From assembly GCF_003011895.2 (NCBI RefSeq), contig NZ_PXWF02000242.1, positions 1-44,864 of the forward strand: a stretch of DNA of 44,864 nt, read 5' to 3'. The position numbers and the translations under genes are program-made. Shown piece after piece: positions 17,556 through 25,261 of this stretch. This DNA is from Massilia glaciei. Lineage in GTDB: Bacteria; Pseudomonadota; Gammaproteobacteria; Burkholderiales; Burkholderiaceae_D. Every line of letters starts with the position of its first letter. Position 1 is the stretch's first letter. The notes below the pieces were generated by a model that did no database searches, was not told the origin of the DNA, and saw only the letters and a program-made list of their open reading frames with translations.

Positions 17556-19061
17556 ATGTCATTTTTGTCATCCTCCACGCCCAAGTTGGCCCCCTGGAAA
17601 ATCCTGCTGGTCGACGACGAACCCGACATCCACGACATCACCAAGCTGACCCTGAACCGCTTCCGGCTCGACGGCCGCGCGCTGACCTTCGTGCACGCCT
17701 ACAGCGGCGCCGAGGCCAAAGAGGTGCTCGCGCGCGAGGCCGACATCGCGCTGGTGTTCCTCGACGTCGTCATGGAGCGCGAGGACAGCGGGCTCGAGGT
17801 GGCGCGCTGGCTGCGCCAGGACCTGGGCAACCAGTTCACCCGCATCGTGCTGCGCACCGGCCAGCCGGGCCAGGCCCCGGAGGAGCGCGTGATCGTCAAC
17901 TACGACATCAACGACTACAAGGAGAAGACCGAGCTCGACCGCACCAAGCTGTTCACCACCACCTTCGCCGCGCTGCGCGCCTACCGCGACATCATGAAGG
18001 TCGAGGAGGCCCGGCTGGCGCAGCTGAACTACCGCGAGGGGCTCGAGCGGGTGATCGCGGCCTCGGCCCACATCTTCCAGCAGCGCAACCTCAAGGACTT
18101 CGCCAGCGGCCTGCTCCAGCAGGTGGTGGCGCTGCTGCGCCTCGAGCAGAGCATGCTGCTGCGCCTGGCCGGGGCGAGCGTGATCACCGGCGAGACCGAG
18201 TACGAGATCCTGGCCCAGATCGGCGACATCGGCGAGGCCATGCTCGGGCCCGACCTGATGGCCCAGCTCGACGAGGCGCGCAGCAACCGCATCTCGCGCC
18301 TGCACGGCGACACCTATGTCGGCTATTTCCCCAACAGCAGCGGCAAGGCCTCGCTGCTGGTGCTCAAGGGGGTCGAGGAGATCTCCGACATCGACGCCAA
18401 GCTGCTCGAGGTGTTCTGCTCGGGGGTGGCGATCGCCTTCGACAATATTTTGCTGACCCAGGAGATCACCGACACCCAGGCCGAGCTGATCCTGCGCCTC
18501 GGCGACGTGGTCGAGTCGCGCTCGAAGGAGGCGGGCAACCACGTGCGCCGCATGTCCGAGGTGTGCAAGATGCTCGCGCGCCTGTCGGGCATGTCGGAGG
18601 AGGAGACGGCGGTGCTCAAGCACGCCGCGCCGATGCACGACATCGGCAAGATCGCCACCCCCGACTCGGTGCTGCTCAAGCCGGGCAAGCTCGACGGCGC
18701 CGAATGGGAGATCATGAAGCAGCATCCTGCGGTCGGCCTGTCGATCCTGGACGGCTCGAGCCGCCCGATCCTCAAGGCGGCCGCAGTGATCGCCCACCAG
18801 CACCACGAGAAATTCGACGGCACCGGTTATCCGCAGGGCCTGGCCGGCACCGACATCCACCCGTACGCGCGCATCGTCGCCGTGGCCGACGTGTTCGACG
18901 CGCTGGTGCACCAGCGCGTCTACAAGCAGGCCTGGCCGATCGACGAGGTGGTGGCGCACCTGCGCCAGGTGTCTGGCACCCACCTCGACCCGTACTACGT
19001 CGACCTGCTGATCAACAACATCGACGACGCGCTCGCGATCAATCTGAGTTTTCCGGACTGA
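17556..19061 (+). CDS. response regulator with DUF3369 and HD-GYP domains
   Basis: 501 aa from ATG 17556; 14 extra codons upstream are possible but lack a ribosome site. The receiver domain is at about residues 14-140: DDEPD acidic pocket at 20-24, phosphoacceptor D70 in LVFLDVVME, and a Lys in the loop near residue 117. A GAF-like DUF3369 domain covers about 150-320. An HD-GYP phosphodiesterase domain follows with HDIGK (H361, D362), HQHHEKFDGTGYPQGL (GYP at 424-426) and VADVFDAL, so the metal ligands appear intact. It should hydrolyse cyclic-di-GMP when phosphorylated. The histidine kinase at 20439-22418, on the opposite strand beyond the toxin-antitoxin pair, is a plausible partner; this is inferred from closeness only. 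Confidence 0.93.
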   Translation: MSFLSSSTPKLAPWKILLVDDEPDIHDITKLTLNRFRLDGRALTFVHAYSGAEAKEVLAREADIALVFLDVVMEREDSGLEVARWLRQDLGNQFTRIVLRTGQPGQAPEERVIVNYDINDYKEKTELDRTKLFTTTFAALRAYRDIMKVEEARLAQLNYREGLERVIAASAHIFQQRNLKDFASGLLQQVVALLRLEQSMLLRLAGASVITGETEYEILAQIGDIGEAMLGPDLMAQLDEARSNRISRLHGDTYVGYFPNSSGKASLLVLKGVEEISDIDAKLLEVFCSGVAIAFDNILLTQEITDTQAELILRLGDVVESRSKEAGNHVRRMSEVCKMLARLSGMSEEETAVLKHAAPMHDIGKIATPDSVLLKPGKLDGAEWEIMKQHPAVGLSILDGSSRPILKAAAVIAHQHHEKFDGTGYPQGLAGTDIHPYARIVAVADVFDALVHQRVYKQAWPIDEVVAHLRQVSGTHLDPYYVDLLINNIDDALAINLSFPD

Positions 19062-19075
19062 GAGGCAGATACGGC

Positions 19076-19486
19076 CTAGATGCGGATTTGTTCCACCCTG
19101 CCGCCGGAGTAGCGCCACACGACCCGGTACGAGGCGCCTCCTCGTATCAACCTGCATTGGTCCATTATCGTTGGCCACCACTTGATCAAATTGTGCGCCA
19201 CCACCCAGTGAGCATGCTGCGCCCATTGCCGATGCAATACGAACACGACCAGCCCCGAACGGCGCAGCGCCTCACGCTCAAGGTCGTTCTTCATGAATCC
19301 ATCCTGTGAAACGACCACCCATGGGCCGGACCGCGAAAGTTCGGTGATCCAGTCATGGTCTTTTATGTTCGGACGGAATCGATCACGTAAATGGACGACG
19401 TCCTCGACGTCGGTTTCCGCTTTACAGAGCTCACGCATCGCGTGCGCCAAATGAGGCGACAAATTATTGTCGAAGAAAAATTTCAC
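19076..19486 (-). CDS. PIN-like toxin, VapC45 type
   Basis: 136 aa. The N-terminal MKFFFDNNLSPHLAHAMREL places an Asp/Asn pair where PIN-like nucleases of the DUF5615/VapC45 groups begin (FDNNLS). DHDWI and WVVVSQDGFMKNDLER supply further acidic residues of the active site. The size agrees with VapC45 of Mycobacterium tuberculosis (138 aa). The start overlaps the antitoxin stop (ATG at 19486-19484), so the antitoxin gene comes first and the two are coupled, as in VapBC modules. It is expected to be an RNase whose target is unknown. GC content is below that of its neighbours, which suggests transfer. Confidence 0.78.
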   Translation of the reverse strand: MKFFFDNNLSPHLAHAMRELCKAETDVEDVVHLRDRFRPNIKDHDWITELSRSGPWVVVSQDGFMKNDLEREALRRSGLVVFVLHRQWAQHAHWVVAHNLIKWWPTIMDQCRLIRGGASYRVVWRYSGGRVEQIRI

Positions 19487-20157
19487 GCCGCTTGCGCTTC
19501 AAAGCGCATGGCGGCATTCACAGCGCCCACAGGGATATTGTATAAAGCGGCGACCCGCTTCTTGTCGCGTTCAACCGCAAAGCATGCTGCCAACACGTCT
19601 GTGCGAATGCCGTATTCCGTCAAGATCGGCTTCCCGAAAGAGATTTCCGGGTCGAGGACAATGGCTTCGCTCTTTTTGACGGGATACCAGCGCAAGGCCT
19701 GTCCGCCAGCCGTGAACTCGATGCCTGCATATAGTTCTGGCCGGATGATATGTTCGAATACGAGTTGGCGCCGCACCAAGTCCGTCAGCGCGACCTCGCC
19801 GTGCTCCTTAAAGGCTTCGTAGAAAATGCTTTTACCGTCTGTTAAAAAGCGATTGGCGGTGAATGGATATTCGGTCGAGAAAATTTCTCGTGCGCTAACG
19901 ATGGCGGCCCGGATGACCCGCAACGGCACCTTGTGTTCGGTGAACGCCTTGACGATGCGCAGTTCAAGCAAATCGCGAAAGCCGATCACCTTTTGCGCGC
20001 CCTCGTCCATGTCGGCAAGTTGGGTGTGCCAAAGGGGCACGCTCGCACCGCCCTTGAAGCGATAACCGAACAACCAGCGGTTGACCTCGCGCGCGTCTGC
20101 CCCGGTGAACCGCTCCGCCTCCTTCAGTGTGTACAAGCCGATTCCTGTCAGATCCAT
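19483..20157 (-). CDS. VapB45-like antitoxin with DUF433 domain
   Basis: 224 aa from ATG 20157 (GGGGG purine stretch upstream); a longer open frame enters a repeat element and is not credible. The N-terminal part YTLKEAERFTGADAREVNRW is a MerR-like helix-turn-helix. The C-terminal DUF433 domain (about residues 160-224) includes IVLDPEISFGKPILTEYGIR and VAALYNIPVGAVNAAMRF. VapB45 of M. tuberculosis has the same two-part layout, length (239 aa) and gene order. The protein should neutralise the PIN-like toxin and repress its own promoter. A TAGAAT (minus strand, 20185-20180) could be the -10; the -35 position would fall inside the palindromic element that begins at about 20206. Confidence 0.78.
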   Translation of the reverse strand: MDLTGIGLYTLKEAERFTGADAREVNRWLFGYRFKGGASVPLWHTQLADMDEGAQKVIGFRDLLELRIVKAFTEHKVPLRVIRAAIVSAREIFSTEYPFTANRFLTDGKSIFYEAFKEHGEVALTDLVRRQLVFEHIIRPELYAGIEFTAGGQALRWYPVKKSEAIVLDPEISFGKPILTEYGIRTDVLAACFAVERDKKRVAALYNIPVGAVNAAMRFEAQAA

Positions 20158-20205
20158 AGTGCCCCCGTCTCTCAAGCCCATTCTACGGCAAGCGCCGCAC
20201 ACTGA

Positions 20206-20362
20206 GAGGCTGAGAGTCTTTCGATCATGCCCGCTCATCACGCCAGAAAGCGCCAGTTCGTCGTTGCAAATGCTCGCCATAGCCCGCTATGGCTGTGCTT
20301 TGCGCCTCGATCTGCCGCTTTCTGGCGGGCTGCTCGGACACGTCCGAAAAACTCTCAGCCTC
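20206..20362. repeat. 157-bp full-length palindromic element (copy A)
   Basis: The two halves are imperfect reverse complements along their whole length. Outer arms are GAGGCTGAGAGT and ACTCTCAGCCTC; inner arms include CGCCAGAAAGCG and CGCTTTCTGGCG. The centre is GCCATAGC-CC-GCTATGGC at 20276-20293. The element lies between the histidine kinase gene and the antitoxin gene, and ends 48 bases before the antitoxin start. TGA (or TGAG, shifted) flanks both ends. No protein of sensible composition is encoded. Design, length and end sequence match copy B at 23735. Function unknown; it could act as a bidirectional terminator or be a small non-autonomous mobile element. Confidence 0.85.
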
Positions 20363-20438
20363 TGAGGCCGGCGGCCCATCCTTTGTGCTTCGACACCGGG
20401 CTGTTCAATTGGTTGGGGAGGACGATTGAAGACCTTGA

Positions 20439-22418
20439 TCAATTTCCTGTATCGCTCTCGAGTTCCGATTCCGCCCTGGCCGCGCGCCGGCTGCGCGGAA
20501 AGCGCATGCAATAGCGCAGCCCCTGGCCCGGCGCGCTCTCGACCTTGACGGTGCCGCCGAGCGGCCCGGTCACGAGGTTGTACAGGATGTGGGCGCCGAG
20601 ACCGCTGCCGCCCTGCCCGCGCCGGGTCGTGAAAAACGGATCGAACAGCTTGGCCAGGGTGTCGCCGTCCATCCCCGCGCCGTCGTCGCTGTACTCGAGC
20701 AGCACGTGGTCCCGCTCGAGCCGGGCCGCGATGCGGATCAGGCCGGCCTGGTCGCGCTCGAAACCGTGCACCAGCGAATTGACCACCATGTTGGTGACTA
20801 TCTGCGAGACCGCGCCCGGAAAGCTGTCGAGCGTGATGTCGGGCGCGCACTCGACCTCGACCGTGATCGGGCGCCCCTTGAGCTTGGGCTGCAGCGACAG
20901 CAGCACCTCGCCAAGATAAGTCTTGAGGTTGAAGCTGCGGATGTCGTCCGAGGACTGGTCCACCGCCACCTGCTTGAAGCTGCGCACCAGCGCCGCGGCG
21001 CGCTGGGTGTTGGTGGTCATGATGCGCAGCGACTGGTCGATGATCTCCAAAAACTGCTGCAGGCTCTCCTCGGTCATCTCGCCGGCCTCGAGCTCCTCGC
21101 GCGTGAGCTTGAGCTCCTGCACCAGGTGGCTGGTGGCGGTGACGCAGATGCCGAGCGGGGTGTTGATCTCGTGCGCGACGCCGGCCACCAGGCGCCCGAG
21201 CGAGGCCAGCTTCTCCTGGCGCACCAGTTCGCCCTGGGCCTCGCGCAGCGCCCCGAGCGCGGAGTTGAGCGCCGCGTTCTGGTGTTCGAGCCGGTCCTTG
21301 GCCTTGCGGATGGCGCGGTCGGCCTGCATGCGCGCGATCGCCACGGCCACGTGGCTGGCCATGAAGGCGAGCAGCTCGAGGTCGGCCTGGGTGTAGACGA
21401 TGGCCGGGTCGTAGCTTTGCACGATGATCACGCCGTAGGGCTGCTCGTGCACCAGCATCGGCGCGCCCATCCAGCTGGCGATCTCGACGTTGCCGAGCGG
21501 TTCCTTGATCAGGCCGTCGGCGACGAGCCGCGCGTAGCTGGCCGCGTCGTGCAGGCTGGCCTGGCGCGTCGAGAGCACGTACGAGCTCATGCCCACGCCG
21601 TAGCGGAAGCGCTTGACCGGCGCCTCGGCGTCCTTCTGGTCGACGAAATACGGGATGCTGATCTCGCCCGTCTCCGGATGGTAGAGCGCGATGAGGAAGT
21701 TCTCGGCCACGATCAGGGCGCTGATGATGCCGTGCAGGCTGGCCGACAGGCCCGCCGCGTCCACCGCCGAGGCTGACAGGTTGGCGATCTCGTAGAGCGC
21801 GTGCTGGACCGTCTCGGCGCGCCCGCGCTCGGCCACCTCGTGCGCCAGCAGCGCGGTGCGCTCCTGCACCGCGCGCTCGAGCCGGTCCATGCTCTGCAGG
21901 CCCTGCAGCGCGCTCGAAACGTGGCTGGCGATCAGCGCGAACAGGGCCTGGTCCTCCTCGCTGAAGGTCTGCTCCTTCCGGTAGCTCTGGATCACGACCG
22001 CGCCCAGGATCTGGTGCTGGTGGTCGAGCAGCGGACAACCCATCCAGTGCTCGGCCTCGCTGCCGGCGCCCCACGGCTGGCCGTCGGCCAGGCGCGCGTT
22101 CTGCTCGTCGGCGGTCATCACCAGGGTCTCGCGGTTGAGGATCACCCACGCCGTGGGCGATTCGCTGGCCGAGGCCAGCGTGACCTTCGCGTCGGGGTCG
22201 GGCACGGGGTCGAGCTCGTCGACAAAATAGACGAAGCGCACGGTGTTGTCGGCGCGGTCGGCCAGCGCGACATAGAAATTGGCCGCGTACATGATGCGGC
22301 CGAGGGAGCGGTGGACCGAACGGATGAACTCGGTGATGTCGCTGCAGGTCGACGAGCTGCGCCCGATCTCGAGCAACATGGCCTGGACCGCCTCGAGGCG
22401 GTTAAGACGACTTTCCAT
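20439..22418 (-). CDS. GAF-domain sensor histidine kinase
   Basis: 659 aa, soluble (no membrane segment), with GAGGGA upstream of the ATG. Two GAF domains occupy about residues 15-175 and 205-365; a similar ending occurs in each (GAVVIQSYRK, GVIIVQSYDP). A short coiled coil (about 365-400) leads to the dimerisation helix with H416 in VAGVAHEINTPLG. The ATPase domain follows with NMVVNSLVHGF (N box), DDGAGMDGD (G1) and GGSGLGAH (G2), so catalysis should be intact. It would sense a cytoplasmic ligand or redox state through the GAF domains and phosphorylate a separate regulator. The nearest is the HD-GYP protein at 17556. No receiver domain is attached. Confidence 0.93.
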   Translation of the reverse strand: MESRLNRLEAVQAMLLEIGRSSSTCSDITEFIRSVHRSLGRIMYAANFYVALADRADNTVRFVYFVDELDPVPDPDAKVTLASASESPTAWVILNRETLVMTADEQNARLADGQPWGAGSEAEHWMGCPLLDHQHQILGAVVIQSYRKEQTFSEEDQALFALIASHVSSALQGLQSMDRLERAVQERTALLAHEVAERGRAETVQHALYEIANLSASAVDAAGLSASLHGIISALIVAENFLIALYHPETGEISIPYFVDQKDAEAPVKRFRYGVGMSSYVLSTRQASLHDAASYARLVADGLIKEPLGNVEIASWMGAPMLVHEQPYGVIIVQSYDPAIVYTQADLELLAFMASHVAVAIARMQADRAIRKAKDRLEHQNAALNSALGALREAQGELVRQEKLASLGRLVAGVAHEINTPLGICVTATSHLVQELKLTREELEAGEMTEESLQQFLEIIDQSLRIMTTNTQRAAALVRSFKQVAVDQSSDDIRSFNLKTYLGEVLLSLQPKLKGRPITVEVECAPDITLDSFPGAVSQIVTNMVVNSLVHGFERDQAGLIRIAARLERDHVLLEYSDDGAGMDGDTLAKLFDPFFTTRRGQGGSGLGAHILYNLVTGPLGGTVKVESAPGQGLRYCMRFPRSRRAARAESELESDTGN

Positions 22419-22531
22419 GCGTTTCCCTCATTCGTTCAATACGTATGGGAAATATTAACATGGGGCGCCATGGGCGGACGAGCCGATCATGGCGCTTTTG
22501 GGCGCGTTTTACGCGCGTTGTTGCGGGCGCC

Positions 22532-23032
22532 TCAGGAGGGCGTGTGGAAGCCGTTTTCGATCCAGGCGGCGGCGCTCGCCGGCGACAGCTTGAAGCTGGC
22601 CGCGACACGCACCTGGGCGATGCGCTCGCCGTCGGCGTCCTGCGCGGTCAACTGCGCGTAAGGATGGTCGTCGTCGGGCACGATGTCGAGCGTGACCTTG
22701 ATGTCGGCGCCCTCGTGCGTGACCACGGTGCTCTTGTGCAGGATCGCATGCAGTTGCTGCTCGTGGCGGCGGATCACCTCGGCGGCGGTCTTGACGAGCG
22801 TGTGGAAGGCGTTGGTGTCGAGCGGCTTGGGATTTTTTTTGTCGCGCCCCATGGTCCAGGGGCCGACCAGGGCCGGCTCGGGCTCGCCGTCGCGGATCAT
22901 GGCCACGGCCCAGCCCTCGTCGTCCTCGTTTTTGATCACGCGGGCGGTCCAGCCATTGCCCTGCCACAGGCGTGGCTCCTGCACCAGCCCGGAGGCGGCG
23001 TCGTCGTCGAATTCTGTTGCGCTCTCGCTCAT
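22532..23032 (-). CDS. conserved-looking hypothetical protein (166 aa)
   Basis: The ATG at 23032 gives MSESATEFDDD; GAGTTGG upstream is a weak ribosome site, and a TTG 17 codons earlier is possible. The protein is soluble and acidic at the N-terminus. It contains NGWTARVIKNEDDEGWAVAM, GPWTMGRDKKNPKPLD and an FHTLVKTAAEVIRRHEQQ helix. A final AAAWIENGFHTP follows. No motif is recognised. It lies upstream of the histidine kinase gene on the same strand with a 113-base gap, so co-transcription is possible. Confidence 0.65.
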   Translation of the reverse strand: MSESATEFDDDAASGLVQEPRLWQGNGWTARVIKNEDDEGWAVAMIRDGEPEPALVGPWTMGRDKKNPKPLDTNAFHTLVKTAAEVIRRHEQQLHAILHKSTVVTHEGADIKVTLDIVPDDDHPYAQLTAQDADGERIAQVRVAASFKLSPASAAAWIENGFHTPS

Positions 23033-23184
23033 TGCGGCCAACTCAAAAATGTAAGAGGGGGAATGATAGTCGATTCTAGCCAACCGATGAGAAAAGCGGC
23101 GCGCAGGAGCGGCGCCCGGCCGCTACCGCCCCGGTTGACGCCCCAGGCCCGGGCGGCGCCGCCGAAGCCCATACCTTCCATTTA

Positions 23185-23227
23185 TATCCCAGGACCTAAA
23201 AAACAGGCCGGGGCCTATACTTGGATA
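23185..23227. promoter_or_regulatory. candidate HipB operator region
   Basis: TATCC (23185-23189) and GGATA (23223-23227) form inverted half-sites with the sequence of Escherichia coli HipB half-sites, but spaced 33 bases apart rather than 8. Between them is the dyad AGGCC-GG-GGCCT (23205-23216). AT-rich sequence follows, up to the hipB-like start at 23257. Confidence 0.35.
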
Positions 23228-23256
23228 ATATATTACAAAGCTTATTTACTGGCGCA

Positions 23257-24073
23257 ATGGCGACGAACCAATATCCCCTCCGCTTCACCGCTCAGTTGCG
23301 CCAGCATCTACGCGCGCTTCGGACCAAACGCGGCCTCACGCAGGCGCAGTTGGGAGCGATCATAGGGGTAAGCCAGGCGCGCATTGCCGAAATCGAGGCG
23401 AATCCGGGACTGGTGCGATTCGAGCAGATGATGCAGATCCTTTCAACTCTCGACACCACGATTCTTCTTAGCGAAGATGAGGTGGCGCCCGCTGGCAATG
23501 ACCGCAAGGAAGCGCAAGCCACTCCTTCTGCGAAGAGAATCCGAAAGCCAGCGCCCAAGGCCGTTGTTGGGAGCGTCTCGCAGGCGAGCGCTGGAAACAC
23601 TGGTATCGAAAACCCATCTCGTTTGAATGCCGCGGCCAGCGGACAGGATCAATCGCACACGATCGATGAGATGCGTCGCATCCCCGAGACCACCACCAGT
23701 ACGGAAAGGCTGCTCAGAGACATCGCGGCGCTAGGAGCCTGTCGGACTTAGGGAGTCGAAGCGAGAAAAGTGCTGGACGAGGAGAGATTTTGACGATTTC
23801 GCAGTGCCAATAGCGAGCTATTGGCCGAGAAAGCGGCGAAATATGGACCGTCCAGCACTTTTTGCAGCCGACGATCCTAAGTCCGACAGGCTCCTAGGTG
23901 GCATTGAGCAACTTCGTCGGACCATCGAGGCAGGGCTTCCTGCGGAAAAACTCCGCAAGGAGATTGAAGCCTTAGGTGGGATCGACAAGATTCGACAAGC
24001 TGCCGACGCGCTCAGTGACTACGACAGAATTCACCGACCGCTTTCGCCCCGTTTAAAAAAGGGAGCCTGGTGA
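23257..24073 (+). pseudogene. hipB: hipB-like antitoxin interrupted by palindromic element B
   Basis: An XRE-family helix-turn-helix (about residues 10-70, RTKRGLTQAQLGAIIGVSQARIAEIE) starts a protein that now stops at 23751, two codons after RDIAALGACRT, giving 164 aa. The stop lies inside element B. If bases 23735-23897 (the element plus one CTAG) are removed, the frame continues AALG-GIEQLRR to a stop at 24071-24073, giving 217 aa. It then overlaps the hipA GTG by 4 bases. In the restored C-terminus AALGGIEQLRR and EALGGIDKIRQ form an internal repeat, and the break falls within the first copy. DNA binding may survive in the short form; loss of the C-terminal 58 or so residues is certain. 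Confidence 0.85.
23735..23893. mobile_element. 159-bp palindromic element (copy B) inserted in hipB
   Basis: The left end GAGCCTGTCGGACTTAGG (23735-23752) is exactly repeated in reverse complement at the right end (23876-23893). AAAAGTGCTGGACG is also paired between the arms. The centre is GCCAATAGC-GA-GCTATTGGC at 23806-23825. CTAG flanks both ends (23731-23734 and 23894-23897) and reads as a 4-bp target duplication, though CTAG is itself a palindrome. The surrounding hipB frame is restored by its removal. No transposase is encoded; it would have to be moved by an enzyme supplied elsewhere. Confidence 0.8.
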
Positions 24074-24817
24074 GTCAGGCCTTGAATGCCTGGATGAACG
24101 GCGAATATGTCGGAATGTGGTCGGTCGACCGCAATTCCCACACTTTTCGTTACACACGGAGTTGGATCGAATCAGATCGAAGGCGCTCGCTTTCACTATC
24201 GCTACCTTGATTGGCATGGCGGGAACAGTTGGATTGCACGCCTGCCCCAGGAAGATTTTTGCCAAGCGCTGGGCTACCCTCCAGACAAGAAATACACGCA
24301 GCATGGAGGCCCCGGCATGCGCGGCTGCCTACAACTTCTGCGGGGCAGTGACGATGCCAACGATTCGATTTTTTTCTCCTGACACAGCTTGCATTTTTCC
24401 TACTGGCAGCACCGGATGGCCACGCGAAAAATTTCTCTATTTTCCTGCTGCGCGGGGACGTCTACGAAATGACCCCGCTCTACGACATCCTGTCTGCCTG
24501 GCCCTACATCGGCTGCGGGCCCAGGCAACTCAACCGGCACAGGGCCGGACTCGCCATGGCGTTGCGCTCAAAAAAATGCGCACTACCTTTTCAAAGAGAT
24601 TCATGCGCGACATTGGCGTGAACTTGCCCTCAAGCATGGCGGCCCCAAAGCTTGGGCAGCGATGTTGGCATTGGTGGAAAGTGTCGATCAGGTACTTGCG
24701 AAGGTACAACGCCAATTGCCGGCCGACTTTCCGGCTTACACATGGGACACGATTTCGGAGGGCATGCGTAGCGAGGCGAGGCGGTTCGTCTCCGAACTGC
24801 CGGAGGAAAAATTTTGA
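24070..24817 (+). pseudogene. hipA: decayed hipA kinase toxin gene
   Basis: The GTG at 24070 overlaps the restored hipB stop. The first 47 codons give the HipA N-terminal domain (LNAWMNGEYVGMWSVD ... SLSLSLP) and then meet TGA at 24211. In another frame, DWHGGNSWIARLPQEDFCQALG resumes at a point well inside the kinase domain, so roughly 200 codons are deleted. DGHAKNFSIFLLRGD (catalytic loop) and EMTPLYDILS (metal-binding Asp) are in a third frame. A run of seven A (about 24570-24576) shifts the frame again; with one A fewer the reading continues to EEKF at 24817. HipA is a Ser/Thr kinase toxin; this copy cannot make one. Confidence 0.88.
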
Positions 24818-24913
24818 CTCGTTGGGGCTGTCCAGTTTCTTGCAAAGTTTGATTTACAGAAGTTTGGCAAAGGCCTTAGACTGATTTCCTGCCAGCCAAG
24901 GCGGCCGGCGCGA

Positions 24914-24943
24914 CAGTGATTCCAATCCCAGTGATTCCAATCC
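24914..24943. repeat. 15-bp tandem direct repeat
   Basis: CAGTGATTCCAATCC occurs twice without a gap, just before the lipoprotein gene at 24961. It is probably a replication-slippage duplication in the leader. Confidence 0.8.
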
Positions 24944-24960
24944 ATTTGAAAGACGTGACC

Positions 24961-25185
24961 ATGACAAGATTATTTTTGCGGCTGGCGGCATGCGCCGCGC
25001 TCGTCGCTAGCTCCGCCCTGTCCGGCTGCGCCGCCCCGGATCCGAGCCGGGCGCTGATATCGAAGCAAGCCGCCCCCGAATACAAGAACGGCGTTCGCGT
25101 CGAGCGCCCGAAGTCGGGCAAGGCGAAGGAAAATATCACGATTGCCGACTCCGAGGAATTTCGCCGCCAAGCCACCAAGAAGTAG
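24961..25185 (+). CDS. small lipoprotein (74 aa)
   Basis: The ATG at 24961 starts MTRLFLRLAACAALVASSALSGC, a lipoprotein signal with lipobox ALSGC. A short charged mature peptide follows (about 52 residues, with RVERPKSGKAKEN and ITIADSEEFRRQ). An in-frame ATG 15 codons upstream lies in the tandem repeat and is not used here. It has no motif beyond the signal. It is likely an envelope lipoprotein of unknown role. It stands downstream of the broken hipA gene but is not part of that module. Confidence 0.68.
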   Translation: MTRLFLRLAACAALVASSALSGCAAPDPSRALISKQAAPEYKNGVRVERPKSGKAKENITIADSEEFRRQATKK

Positions 25186-25237
25186 CAATCCCCTCCAGAG
25201 AGCACGCGACTGGTCGAAAAACCCCGGGGATTGAAAA

Positions 25238-25256
25238 GGCCCGCGCAAGGCGGGCC
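25238..25256 (-). terminator. intrinsic terminator of the Pro-rich gene
   Basis: GGCCCGC (25238-25244) pairs with GCGGGCC (25250-25256) around a 5-base loop. On the minus strand the hairpin is followed by TTTTC. It lies just after the stop of the minus-strand gene at 25262. It may also stop plus-strand reading from the lipoprotein gene. Confidence 0.6.
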
Positions 25257-25261
25257 TGGCT

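Noticed and set aside
23804-24073. 89-codon gene starting inside palindrome B
   Set aside because: Its first 30 codons are the element's right arm; the rest is the 3' end of hipB in its original frame.
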